Shown: one piece after another, positions 27,439-34,832 of the stretch | Layout: the number at the start of each line of letters is the position of its first letter | Numbering within the stretch: position 1 is the first letter of the stretch | Assembly: GCF_900120405.1 (NCBI RefSeq) | Contig: NZ_LT635492.1 | Coordinates: forward strand, 801,401 to 865,400 | Direction of reading: 5' to 3' | Source of the DNA: Urinicoccus massiliensis | GTDB taxonomy: Bacteria; Bacillota; Clostridia; Tissierellales; Peptoniphilaceae | Length of the DNA: 64,000 nt | Notes under the pieces: model-generated | Told to the model about the DNA's origin: nothing | Databases searched by the model: none | Seen by the model: the letters and a program-made list of their open reading frames with translations, nothing else | Translations under genes and position numbers: made by a program

Positions 27439-29025
27439 TCACTCTATTCTTTTTAATTTATTTCTATCAATTTTCCCCAAAGCAGTTAGCGGCCATGAAT
27501 CTATATATTGTATAGAATCTGGCAATTTAAATTCCGCTACATTCTTATTTGCTAGAAATGTCCTAATATCTTCTAATGAGAGTTCGTCCTTCTCATCTTT
27601 TAATATGAATACTCCTATTTTTTCTCCCAAAAGTTCATCAGGTACTCCTACAACTTGAACGTCTTTAATATTTTCATTTGATAGTAAAATGTCTTCAATC
27701 TCAGAGGGATTTATCTTTTCTCCAGCCCTATTTATTGTTTCTGAAATCCTTCCAACTACTTGGTAGTTCCCATCTTTTAGTTTTCTTGCCTTATCTCCCG
27801 TTTTGAAGTATAAATCTTTACTTATACACTTTTTATTTACTTCATCTAAATTATAGTAACCATAAATTGTGTAAGGTCCTCTAACTATTAGCTCGCCATA
27901 TTCTTCAGTCAAAACTTCAGTATCATTTTCATCAACTATTAATATCTCATCAAATTTACTTATAGGTTTTCCTTGGACTGTAAAAGAAGTTTTGTTATCG
28001 TCACCTAAAGAAGTTGTCATTATTAAACCTTCAGCTATCCCGAAAATTTGTTGCAACTTGCACTTAAATTCTTTTTCTATTTTCTCAGCAAGTTTTTCTT
28101 CTAGTACTGATCCTCCAACTTGAAGAACTTTTAATGAGGATATATCGTAGTCATCATCTTTTAAGAAATCTATACATATATTTGCCATAGCAGGAACAAG
28201 ACCTGTTATAGTTACTCTTTTTTCTTCTATTAAAGGTAAGATTTCATCAGGGCTTGTAACAGGGCATAATATAACTTTTCCTCCTATAGAAAATGTTCCT
28301 AAAATTCCTGGACAGCAAAGAGGGAAGTTATGAGCTATCGGTAAGGATGCTAGGTATACGCTGTCCATATTCATATTACATCTCTTTGCAGTTTCTTTTG
28401 CTACATAGATATAATCGCAGTGTCTCCTTGGTATCAATTTTGGTATCCCAGTTGTACCACCCGATAAAAGTAATAATCCTATCTCTTTATAATTGATCTC
28501 TATTTGTTGAGATAAATAATCTTTATCATCAAGATTGTAAAAATTTTTATATCCTTGATTATCTCCAAGAATATAAACTTCAAAATCTATATTTAATTCT
28601 TCCTTTACTTCTTTTATCATATCAACATATGAAAAGCCAAGATATTTATCCTTAGCTATATATGCTTTTGCCCCTGATTTTTCTAATATTCCCTTTATTT
28701 CATTTTTCCTATGTGCTGGAAGTGATAATACTGGAATCACACCAATCTTAAACATGGCAAAAAGGATAATAACAAATTCGTGACAATTAGGAAGTTGAAG
28801 AACGATTCTATCTCCCTTTTTAAATCCAGCTTTCAATAAACCATTGGCATAATGGCAAGCTTTTCTATTTAATTCTTGATATGAAAGTTCAACATCTCCA
28901 TCTACTAAGGCAATTTTATCCCCATATTTTTTAGCACAATCTTCAATAAATTCTCCTAAGGTCATATGCGGCCATACTTGTTCATCATAAATTTTTTCTA
29001 ATTTTTCTTTTAATTCAATGTTCAT
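27439..29025 (-). CDS. Aryl-AMP ligase (YbtE/DhbE/EntE-type), siderophore starter loading
   Basis: About 528 residues from the ATG at 29025 (GGAGGAAAATTA upstream), whose A overlaps the stop of the transferase gene. ANL-superfamily motifs: LLLSGGTTGIPKLIPR, IFGIAEGLIMTTSLGD, YFKTGDKARKLKDG and GRISETINRAGEKINPSEIED; the C-terminal lysine is in LTALGKIDRNKL. It resembles stand-alone salicylate or 2,3-dihydroxybenzoate adenylating enzymes, which load the aryl acid onto the ArCP of the NRPS encoded just downstream. Salicylate versus dihydroxybenzoate cannot be decided by eye. No salicylate or DHB synthesis gene is in the window. Confidence 0.9.
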   Translation of the reverse strand: MNIELKEKLEKIYDEQVWPHMTLGEFIEDCAKKYGDKIALVDGDVELSYQELNRKACHYANGLLKAGFKKGDRIVLQLPNCHEFVIILFAMFKIGVIPVLSLPAHRKNEIKGILEKSGAKAYIAKDKYLGFSYVDMIKEVKEELNIDFEVYILGDNQGYKNFYNLDDKDYLSQQIEINYKEIGLLLLSGGTTGIPKLIPRRHCDYIYVAKETAKRCNMNMDSVYLASLPIAHNFPLCCPGILGTFSIGGKVILCPVTSPDEILPLIEEKRVTITGLVPAMANICIDFLKDDDYDISSLKVLQVGGSVLEEKLAEKIEKEFKCKLQQIFGIAEGLIMTTSLGDDNKTSFTVQGKPISKFDEILIVDENDTEVLTEEYGELIVRGPYTIYGYYNLDEVNKKCISKDLYFKTGDKARKLKDGNYQVVGRISETINRAGEKINPSEIEDILLSNENIKDVQVVGVPDELLGEKIGVFILKDEKDELSLEDIRTFLANKNVAEFKLPDSIQYIDSWPLTALGKIDRNKLKRIE

Positions 29026-29717
29026 TAATTTTCCTCCAAGCATATTGCCCCGAAATATTTGTCATCATAATTTAATGGCTGTAATCTAATTATTATATTG
29101 TTTTTATTATCGCTAATTTCTATAACTTTATTTCCATAAGAAATTATTTCAATTTCTTTCAAATTTCTTATAATACCAATCCCATCACATTTAAGATAGG
29201 CTTCTTTTGCAGTCCAATATCTATAGAAACTGATTATGTTGTTATCTATATTTATTATTTCATCTTTAGTGAAACAATTTTCTAATATATCCTTAAACTC
29301 AAATTTATAATTTATTTTTTCAACATCTACTCCTACTTCTCTTTTAAAAAAAGCTAACAGGACTAAGCCTTCAGTATGTGAGATGTTAAACTTTAATCCT
29401 AGAGTGCTTTCTACGTAGGGTTTATTATTTTTATCTCTTTTGACTGTTAAATCATCAATTTCTTTTTCTAGTAAACCTTTTAGGGCTAAATTAAGTATTG
29501 CCCTTGATACTAGATAATTAATTTTTGCTATTTCTGATTTATAATCTTCTAATTTTATTATCTCCTCTTTAGTTAAGTAAGGAAGTAATTTTTCTTCTAA
29601 TAATTTATCTGTATAAGCCTTAATTAGTATTAAATTATTACTAGCTAATTTATCTTTTAAATCTTCTAAAGTAAGAAAATCATTAATTTTTCTTATTTCA
29701 TATTCTTCAATTTTCAT
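29025..29717 (-). CDS. 4'-phosphopantetheinyl transferase (Sfp/EntD type)
   Basis: 230 residues with the two hallmarks of the family: GVDVEKI (metal-binding Asp) and YRYWTAKEAYLKCDGIGI (W-x-x-K-E-A-x-x-K). It converts apo carrier domains of the NRPSs to holo form using coenzyme A. Its start overlaps the thioesterase gene by 11 bases and its stop overlaps the AMP-ligase start, so it is tightly coupled within the operon. Having its own transferase makes the element self-sufficient for NRPS activation in a new host. Confidence 0.93.
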   Translation of the reverse strand: MKIEEYEIRKINDFLTLEDLKDKLASNNLILIKAYTDKLLEEKLLPYLTKEEIIKLEDYKSEIAKINYLVSRAILNLALKGLLEKEIDDLTVKRDKNNKPYVESTLGLKFNISHTEGLVLLAFFKREVGVDVEKINYKFEFKDILENCFTKDEIINIDNNIISFYRYWTAKEAYLKCDGIGIIRNLKEIEIISYGNKVIEISDNKNNIIIRLQPLNYDDKYFGAICLEEN

Positions 29718-30459
29718 TTACTTTTATAAACTCTTTTATCTCTTTAATGACACTTTCAGGAGATGTATTGACAAACATATGCTTGCCATCGATATATCTA
29801 TAAGTGAATTCTTTTGTGGTATAATCTTGCCATTTTATAAGTTCATCTAAAGTCATTTCTTGATCTTTATCTCCCATAAGACCTAGTATAGGTGATTCTA
29901 ATTTCTCAAATTTTGTGTCTTGATAGTCTTCATCTATTACAAAATCTGACCTAAGTGTTGGCAAGAAAATAGAAATTAAATCCTTATTGTCTAAAATTTC
30001 TTTTGGTGTTCCTTCATATCTTCTCAAGCCTTCTATAAATCCGTCATCGTCAAGATGATAAATTGGATGAGGTTCTTTATATAATGGAGCACGCCCTCCA
30101 GATATAATTATTCCTCTTGGATTTATGTAATCCGAATTTTTAATTCTTAATGCAAGTTCATAAACTATTTTTGTTCCCATACTGTGTCCAAATAAATAAT
30201 AAGGTTTTCTAAAATCAAAACTTTCTTTCATGTCTTCAAATAAACTATCCACTAAGATGTTAATGTCACTTATAGCCTTTTCAGAAAACCTGTTTTCTCT
30301 TCCTGGATACTGGGCAACAAATAATTTTATATCTTCAAACTCATCTTTCCATCTTCTAAAGGCAGACACTCCTCCACCTGCAAACGGGAATATAAAAAGA
30401 TTTGCTATTATATTATTTTCATTAATTTCTTTACTTAGTATTTCAAAGTTTTTTGACAT
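29707..30459 (-). CDS. Type II thioesterase (siderophore operon)
   Basis: 250 residues with nucleophile motif YLFGHSMGTKI, the FPFAGGGVSAFRRW start typical of type II thioesterases, the Asp near MGDKDQEM and the catalytic His in IDGKHMFVNTS. It clears misprimed carrier proteins, like YbtT. It is the first gene after the iron-controlled promoter; AAAGGTGAATTT precedes the ATG. Its end overlaps the phosphopantetheinyl transferase gene. Confidence 0.92.
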   Translation of the reverse strand: MSKNFEILSKEINENNIIANLFIFPFAGGGVSAFRRWKDEFEDIKLFVAQYPGRENRFSEKAISDINILVDSLFEDMKESFDFRKPYYLFGHSMGTKIVYELALRIKNSDYINPRGIIISGGRAPLYKEPHPIYHLDDDGFIEGLRRYEGTPKEILDNKDLISIFLPTLRSDFVIDEDYQDTKFEKLESPILGLMGDKDQEMTLDELIKWQDYTTKEFTYRYIDGKHMFVNTSPESVIKEIKEFIKVNEN

Positions 30460-30484
30460 AAATTCACCTTTTTATTTATTTTCT

Positions 30485-30537
30485 GTTAGTATTGGCTAAC
30501 TCAAAATTATTATATACCATTTGATAGCTTTTATCAA
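30485..30537 (-). promoter_or_regulatory. Promoter of the siderophore operon with DtxR-box-like operator
   Basis: Minus strand: -35 TTGATA (30532-30537), 17 bases, -10 TATAAT (30509-30514). Starting about where transcription should begin, GTTAGCCAATACTAAC (30485-30500) is an inverted repeat with GTTAG/CTAAC arms, similar to DtxR/IdeR boxes (TTAGG-TTAG-CTAACCTAA type). The gene of a DtxR-like protein lies immediately upstream. Binding of metal-loaded repressor here would block transcription when iron is plentiful. Confidence 0.72.
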
Positions 30538-30577
30538 TAGCTTTGAGATGTTTTTAAAAATATAATTTTAAAAATAA

Positions 30578-30624
30578 AAATAGCATAGACATCTCATTAT
30601 GCGAGTCATCTATGCTATTTACTA
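30578..30624 (-). terminator. Terminator of the DtxR-type gene
   Basis: Minus strand stem AAATAGCATAGATG / CATCT...CTATGCTATTT with a loop around GCATAATG, then TTATTTTT. It starts at the stop of the regulator gene, separating it from the siderophore promoter. Because of it, the regulator and the biosynthesis operon are separate transcripts. Confidence 0.75.
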
Positions 30625-30993
30625 TAAATTATAATCGAAATGTTTTTTTAATTTTTCAAAAGTTTCATCAGAAATAACATGCTCTATAAGACAAGCTTCG
30701 TCTTCAGCATTTTTTGCATCTATTCCAAGTCTTATAAATACGTCCGTCAAATATTTATGCCTTGTATACATTTTTTCGCAAAATATTTTTGACTCCTCTG
30801 TTAAACGAATTATTTTATCTTCACCATAAATAATCAGCCCTTTATTTTCAAGTTTTTTTAGCATTCTTGTAACAGTAGGTCTTTTATATTCTAAGTAATT
30901 AGCAAGATCCATATTTCTTACTTCCTCTTTTTCCAAAGATAAAATATATATAGCTTCTAAATAATTTTCCTCTGCAAATTCCCTGTGTAGAAT
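30622..30993 (-). CDS. DtxR-family metal-dependent repressor, possible ATT start
   Basis: The frame encodes an HTH domain FAEENYLEAIYILSLEKEEV, LANYLEYKRPTVTRMLKKLE, followed by a dimerisation/metal domain with HKYLTDVFIRLGI and CLIEHVISDETFEKL (Cys, Glu, His as likely metal ligands). It is like MntR/SirR/EqbA-type proteins without an SH3 domain. The first ATG at 30936 is inside helix 1. Upstream the frame stays open for 19 more codons to an ATT preceded by GGGAGGGG at six bases, giving 123 residues and a normal family N-terminus (LHREFAEENY). No ATG, GTG or TTG lies in between, so either ATT starts translation or the start has mutated. Confidence 0.8.
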   Translation of the reverse strand: MLHREFAEENYLEAIYILSLEKEEVRNMDLANYLEYKRPTVTRMLKKLENKGLIIYGEDKIIRLTEESKIFCEKMYTRHKYLTDVFIRLGIDAKNAEDEACLIEHVISDETFEKLKKHFDYNL

Positions 30994-31350
30994 AGATTAC
31001 CCCTCCCTCAAAATAAAAATAATTAGATCCAAATTTAGTAAATACGAAATTCAAGAACTTAGAATATGATTTCCTTAATATTTACACTATTTCATTATAC
31101 TTATAAAAATCCTTATTTAAAAGTAATTTTTAGAATATTCCTTGAAGTTTATCTTATATTGTTTATTAACTTCAATAAATGCGGTATAATTAATAAAACT
31201 GAATAAACGCTTATAACTCTAATAGACCAAGCACATAAAACAATCCCATTTCATCCCTAATATCTATAATTTTATCATAGATGATTAGGTTCATTTTTAA
31301 GAACTATGCTTAAAGCTGTTCTTATACTATTAGTATATGAGCAAGCACAG

Positions 31351-31372
31351 TAAGTGCATATGCACTTACTAA
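31351..31372. repeat. Perfect 22-base palindrome
   Basis: AGTAAGTGCAT followed by its exact reverse complement, ATGCACTTACT. Such symmetry in an A+T-rich intergenic region next to mobC suggests a binding site for a dimeric protein or part of oriT. Confidence 0.7.
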
Positions 31373-31425
31373 AAATGAAATAAGAATACTACGATTATAT
31401 CGCTTATTTTTTTCCATTTTACTTG

Positions 31426-31448
31426 TTGGGGAATATCCCCAAACCCCT
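31426..31448 (+). other. Candidate oriT core
   Basis: TTGGGGAATATCCCCAA followed by ACCCCT. A short G/C-rich hairpin with a C-rich 3' flank about 340 bases upstream of mobC resembles the nic regions of MobA/MobC-type relaxase systems in Firmicutes. The nic site itself is not demonstrated. Confidence 0.5.
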
Positions 31449-31503
31449 AAATTTATAATAATTAAATTCAGCAACAAACGCTTATAATAGCTTCAACGTA
31501 AAC

Positions 31504-31638
31504 TTGAATATTATCTCAAAAAGTGATAAAATATAAGCAATAAAAAATTAAATCAGGAGATTTCCAGACGAAATATATAGAATAAATTAAACCTGTAAGT
31601 CAAGTTATCCTACTTGAATTTACAGGTTTTTCTTTTTT
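31504..31638 (+). ncRNA. Putative ~100-nt RNA with own promoter and terminator
   Basis: Plus strand -35 TTGAAT (31504-31509), 17 bases, -10 TAAAAT (31527-31532). About 60 bases on, a strong hairpin (arms AAACCTGTAA-TCAAGT and ACTTGA-TTTACAGGTTT, 31589-31630) is followed by TTCTTTTTT. It has an AGGAG near 31555 but no useful frame behind it. It may be a small RNA or an attenuated leader of the mobC-relaxase transcript. Confidence 0.5.
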
Positions 31639-31787
31639 ATTTCGATTAATAAATTTATTAGGAAGAGGAACTTCAAGGAAGTTTACTACGAGATCTATCT
31701 ATATAATTATTATCACATAAGAAAGAGGGATTGTGAACAAAATGTAGTATTTATTATTACAACTACAATATACGAGGAGGTTAAATT

Positions 31788-32156
31788 ATGACAAGTAGAT
31801 TTAGAAATAACGGAATCTATTTAATGTTATCTGATGAGGAGTTAGAATTGCTAAATGAAAAATATAAAGCATCTAAGTGTAAAACTCTTAGGCAATTTAT
31901 TATGAAATGTATTTTAGAAAAAGATATTTATGTATTAGATATGGATGTCTTTCGTGAAATGTCAACAAATATAAGTCGTACTTCAAATAATATAAATCAA
32001 ATTGCTAAAAGGGTAAATACTACATCAATCATATATAAAGATGATGTAGAAGATTTAAAAAGCTTATTAGAAAATCAAGCAAAAGATATTTTCTCTATCC
32101 GTAAAAAAATATACTCTCTTACTAATTCTAATAGCATAAATACTGAGAAAGAATAA
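31788..32156 (+). CDS. MobC-type relaxosome accessory protein
   Basis: 122 residues. The start MTSRFRNNGIYLMLSDEELELL and the segment ISRTSNNINQIAKRVN are typical of the MobC family, ribbon-helix-helix proteins that bind oriT and help the relaxase open the DNA. GAGGAGG precedes the ATG. Its stop overlaps the relaxase start (TAATG), so the two are coupled. It and the relaxase are the only genes on the plus strand. Confidence 0.87.
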   Translation: MTSRFRNNGIYLMLSDEELELLNEKYKASKCKTLRQFIMKCILEKDIYVLDMDVFREMSTNISRTSNNINQIAKRVNTTSIIYKDDVEDLKSLLENQAKDIFSIRKKIYSLTNSNSINTEKE

Positions 32157-33526
32157 TGGCAATTACTAAAATTCATCCTATAAAATCCACTTTGAAAGCA
32201 GCACTTGATTATATTATGAATAGTGATAAAACAGATGGAAAAATTCTAATTTCCTCCCTAAACTGTAACCCTATAACTGCTCATTTAGAATTTGAACAAA
32301 CAAAAAGAGAATGTAATTCTAAAGCAAAAGTTTTGGCAAGACATTTAATTCAATCTTTTTTCCCCGGAGAAACTACTGCTGAAGAGGCTCATCAAATAGG
32401 TATAGAACTATGCGATAAAATCTTAAAAGGAAAGTATGAATATGTTCTTACTACCCATATAGATAAGGGACATATTCACAACCATATACTATTTAATAAT
32501 GTTTCTTTTGAAACTGGTAAAGCATATCAAAGTAACAAAAAAACTTACCACCAAATTAGAAATCATAGTGATGATTTATGTAGAAAGTATCAGCTATCAG
32601 TTATAGATGAAGATTATGTTAAATTTAAAGAAAAGTATAAAACCAATGGAAAATCCTACAAAGAATATATTGAATTTAAGAAAGGAAAATCTTGGAAACA
32701 TAAACTTCAAATTTCTATCGATCATGCTATTAATAAAGCAAATAGCTATGAGAATTTCTTAAAGCTTATGGAAGAATATGGATATGAAATTAAAATCGGA
32801 AAATATCTTTCTTTCAGACATAAAAAACAAGGAGAAAAGGGACGATTCATTCGTGCGAGGGAAACTACCCTTGGAAAAGATTATACAAAAGAGAAAATAA
32901 AAGAAAGAATTGAAAATAAGGTAAATGAAAATTACAAAAATAGTGAAGTATATTATTCTAAGAAATCTTATAAGAAACTTGATAATATAATAGACATAGA
33001 AAGCAATGAAAAGGTTAAATCTTCTAAAGGTTATGAAATATGGGCTAAAAAGCATAACATGAATACTATGGCGAAGACCTTAAATCAGCTTAGAAAATAC
33101 GGCCTATCATCTAGTATTGATTTGGAAAATAAACTCCAAGAAGAAGCTGTTAATAGGCAAGAAATCCTAAATAAGATTAAAGATGTTGAAAAAGTTATGA
33201 GCGAAATTTACGCAGCTATTGAAGACATTAACACTATAAAAATAAATAAGGTTATCTATAAAACCTATAAAGAAAACTCAAATGATAAAGATTTTTATAG
33301 TGAATATAAGCCTCAAATTATCGCATATGAAAAAGCAATAAATACTTTAGAAAAGTGTCAATATAAAAATCTAAGTATAAAAGAGTTGTCAAAATTATAT
33401 GATGAATACAAAAATAAAAAAGATATTCTTATGGATGACTACGCCAACGAGAATATATTGATAAATGAATTAACCCAATTAAGAAAGAATACTGATAAGT
33501 ATATTTATAATGAATTATATAAGTAA
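32156..33526 (+). CDS. Relaxase (MobA/VirD2-like, MOBP type)
   Basis: 456 residues. The N-terminal relaxase domain starts AITKIHPIKSTLKAALDYIM, in which the Tyr is the likely nucleophile, and carries the metal-binding histidines in THIDKGHIHNHILFNNV near residue 100. The C-terminal half is a lysine-rich helical region (~170-456). It nicks oriT and pilots the strand into the recipient. It is translated by coupling to MobC. A terminator follows at 33537-33577. The family (Relaxase/mobilization nuclease domain) is the one in Tn1549-like ICEs. Confidence 0.93.
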   Translation: MAITKIHPIKSTLKAALDYIMNSDKTDGKILISSLNCNPITAHLEFEQTKRECNSKAKVLARHLIQSFFPGETTAEEAHQIGIELCDKILKGKYEYVLTTHIDKGHIHNHILFNNVSFETGKAYQSNKKTYHQIRNHSDDLCRKYQLSVIDEDYVKFKEKYKTNGKSYKEYIEFKKGKSWKHKLQISIDHAINKANSYENFLKLMEEYGYEIKIGKYLSFRHKKQGEKGRFIRARETTLGKDYTKEKIKERIENKVNENYKNSEVYYSKKSYKKLDNIIDIESNEKVKSSKGYEIWAKKHNMNTMAKTLNQLRKYGLSSSIDLENKLQEEAVNRQEILNKIKDVEKVMSEIYAAIEDINTIKINKVIYKTYKENSNDKDFYSEYKPQIIAYEKAINTLEKCQYKNLSIKELSKLYDEYKNKKDILMDDYANENILINELTQLRKNTDKYIYNELYK

Positions 33527-33536
33527 GGATCTGGTG

Positions 33537-33577
33537 TATCAGCTTCTTCGGATAGATTTTGAGCTGATATTTTTTCA
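33537..33577 (+). terminator. Terminator of the mobC-relaxase operon
   Basis: ATCAGCT ... AGCTGAT stem with an ~18-base loop, followed by ATTTTTTC on the plus strand, ten bases past the relaxase stop. Confidence 0.72.
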
Positions 33578-33616
33578 ATATAACCCACCATTTTTCCTTA
33601 AAGACAACCAATAAAA

Positions 33617-33650
33617 AAATACAGGAGGCAGACTAAAACCTGCCCCCTAT
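33617..33650 (-). terminator. Terminator of the conjugation operon
   Basis: Minus strand AGGGGGCAGG-TTTTAGT-CTGCCTCCT followed by GTATTTTTTT. It lies directly past the stop of the OB-fold gene (33657), so it ends the long leftward transfer operon, facing the relaxase terminator. Confidence 0.82.
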
Positions 33651-33656
33651 AATCTT

Positions 33657-34799
33657 TTACCTTTCTATGCTATTATCCTTTTTCTTCTTTTCATCCACTT
33701 TCATATCCCCTTTAGTCTTAAATTCCTTTAATTTCCCTAGTGTTGATGCTTTTGCTTTAGTATGCTCTTTAGCTTTTAATAACTTTGCAGAGTATACTTT
33801 TAGACTTGTGTATTCCTTATTATCCTTTCCCATACTTTTCTTTTCTTTGCCAAATAGGTGTACAAAATCTCCTTTTTTCAAATTTTTTACTTGATTGATT
33901 TTATCATTATAGGCGTAGCAGCTGATGAATTTTGCATTTCCTTCCTTGTCATTTTCAGCAATAGAAAAGGAGGCTACTTTAAAGTCCCTCCCATCTTTTG
34001 ATTTTAAATCTTTAATTTCTATATCAGTTGCTATATTTCCATCTATATTTAATGTATCCTTCTCTTTATTATCTATATCTCTCATCTCTTTATCTCCTTG
34101 TTCTTGATTAACTTCTAAGTTTTCTTTTAACTCTTCTTCATCTATATATTCAATAAACTTTTCATCAATAAGCCCCATAACTGAATCGTTCATATAATTA
34201 TCATAGGCATCATTAAGAACATTTTCATTTTCTACTCCTGTTTCAAGAGATATAATACCTTTTACAAATTCTTTATGATTATATTCTGCTAAAAAATCTA
34301 TTGTATTTTTCATGCTTTCAAAATTTGTATTTTCCATATTTGCTATTGTTTTTATATCACTTGCATATCTAACAGAATCCCATTCATACTTTCCACTTTC
34401 TTTATTAAATTCTACTCCTGTGGCTAAAATAAATTGATTTCCGTCAAATAAAGTAGCTTGATTATCTTTCACATCCAATACCATAGTGTCTCCAAATTCA
34501 GTTTCAATTACATTTCCCTTTTTTATATTCATTTTTATTCCTCCATTTCTATTTTTATCTTTCTTATCTATTAAATCTTTTATTTCTTCTTCCTTTCCAT
34601 CACTAATAATAAATTGTTTTATTTCTTCAACTGTTGGATCATCAATTGTAGTCTGAATAAATTCAACTAATTTATCTTCTGAATCGGCAAAATTTTTAAT
34701 TCCATATTCAACTATATTGTTGATTATTCTCTGAGTATTACCATCAAAAGAAAATTTTTCTCGAATAAATTCATTAAAGCTATATCTATCAAATTCCAT
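33657..34799 (-). CDS. Conjugation-region protein with C-terminal OB-fold (SSB-like) domain
   Basis: 380 residues. The first ~90 form a helical domain (YSFNEFIREKFSFDGN). A middle segment starts MNIKKGNVIETEFGDTMV, has its own possible start at ~34530, and contains LFDGNQFILATGVEF. The C-terminal ~120 residues look like an OB-fold: ATDIEIKDLKSKDGRDFKVA, then KFISCYAYNDKINQVKNLKKGDFVHLFGK, as in single-strand-binding proteins. It would bind ssDNA during transfer or replication. GAGGACAAAGAAT precedes the ATG. It is the last gene of the leftward operon, 34 bases after the giant helicase gene. Confidence 0.72.
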   Translation of the reverse strand: MEFDRYSFNEFIREKFSFDGNTQRIINNIVEYGIKNFADSEDKLVEFIQTTIDDPTVEEIKQFIISDGKEEEIKDLIDKKDKNRNGGIKMNIKKGNVIETEFGDTMVLDVKDNQATLFDGNQFILATGVEFNKESGKYEWDSVRYASDIKTIANMENTNFESMKNTIDFLAEYNHKEFVKGIISLETGVENENVLNDAYDNYMNDSVMGLIDEKFIEYIDEEELKENLEVNQEQGDKEMRDIDNKEKDTLNIDGNIATDIEIKDLKSKDGRDFKVASFSIAENDKEGNAKFISCYAYNDKINQVKNLKKGDFVHLFGKEKKSMGKDNKEYTSLKVYSAKLLKAKEHTKAKASTLGKLKEFKTKGDMKVDEKKKKDNSIER

Positions 34800-34832
34800 A
34801 TTCTTTGTCCTCTAATAATCTGATTTAAAGTT

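Larger units (their letters stand above)
30994..31787. other. Non-coding transfer-origin region
   Basis: No gene. It lies between divergent units: the DtxR gene leaves leftward, mobC rightward. It holds an imperfect direct repeat sharing AAACGCTTATAA (31205-31216 and 31476-31487), a perfect 22-base palindrome, a G/C-rich palindrome (31426-31442), a promoter-terminator pair that would give a ~100-base RNA, and the leader of mobC. Position next to MobC/relaxase is where oriT is expected. Confidence 0.6.

Noticed and set aside
27134..27658. 174-codon plus-strand frame opposite the AMP-ligase/NRPS boundary
   Set aside because: Phe/Ser/Leu-rich translation typical of the antisense of A+T-rich genes, no ribosome site.
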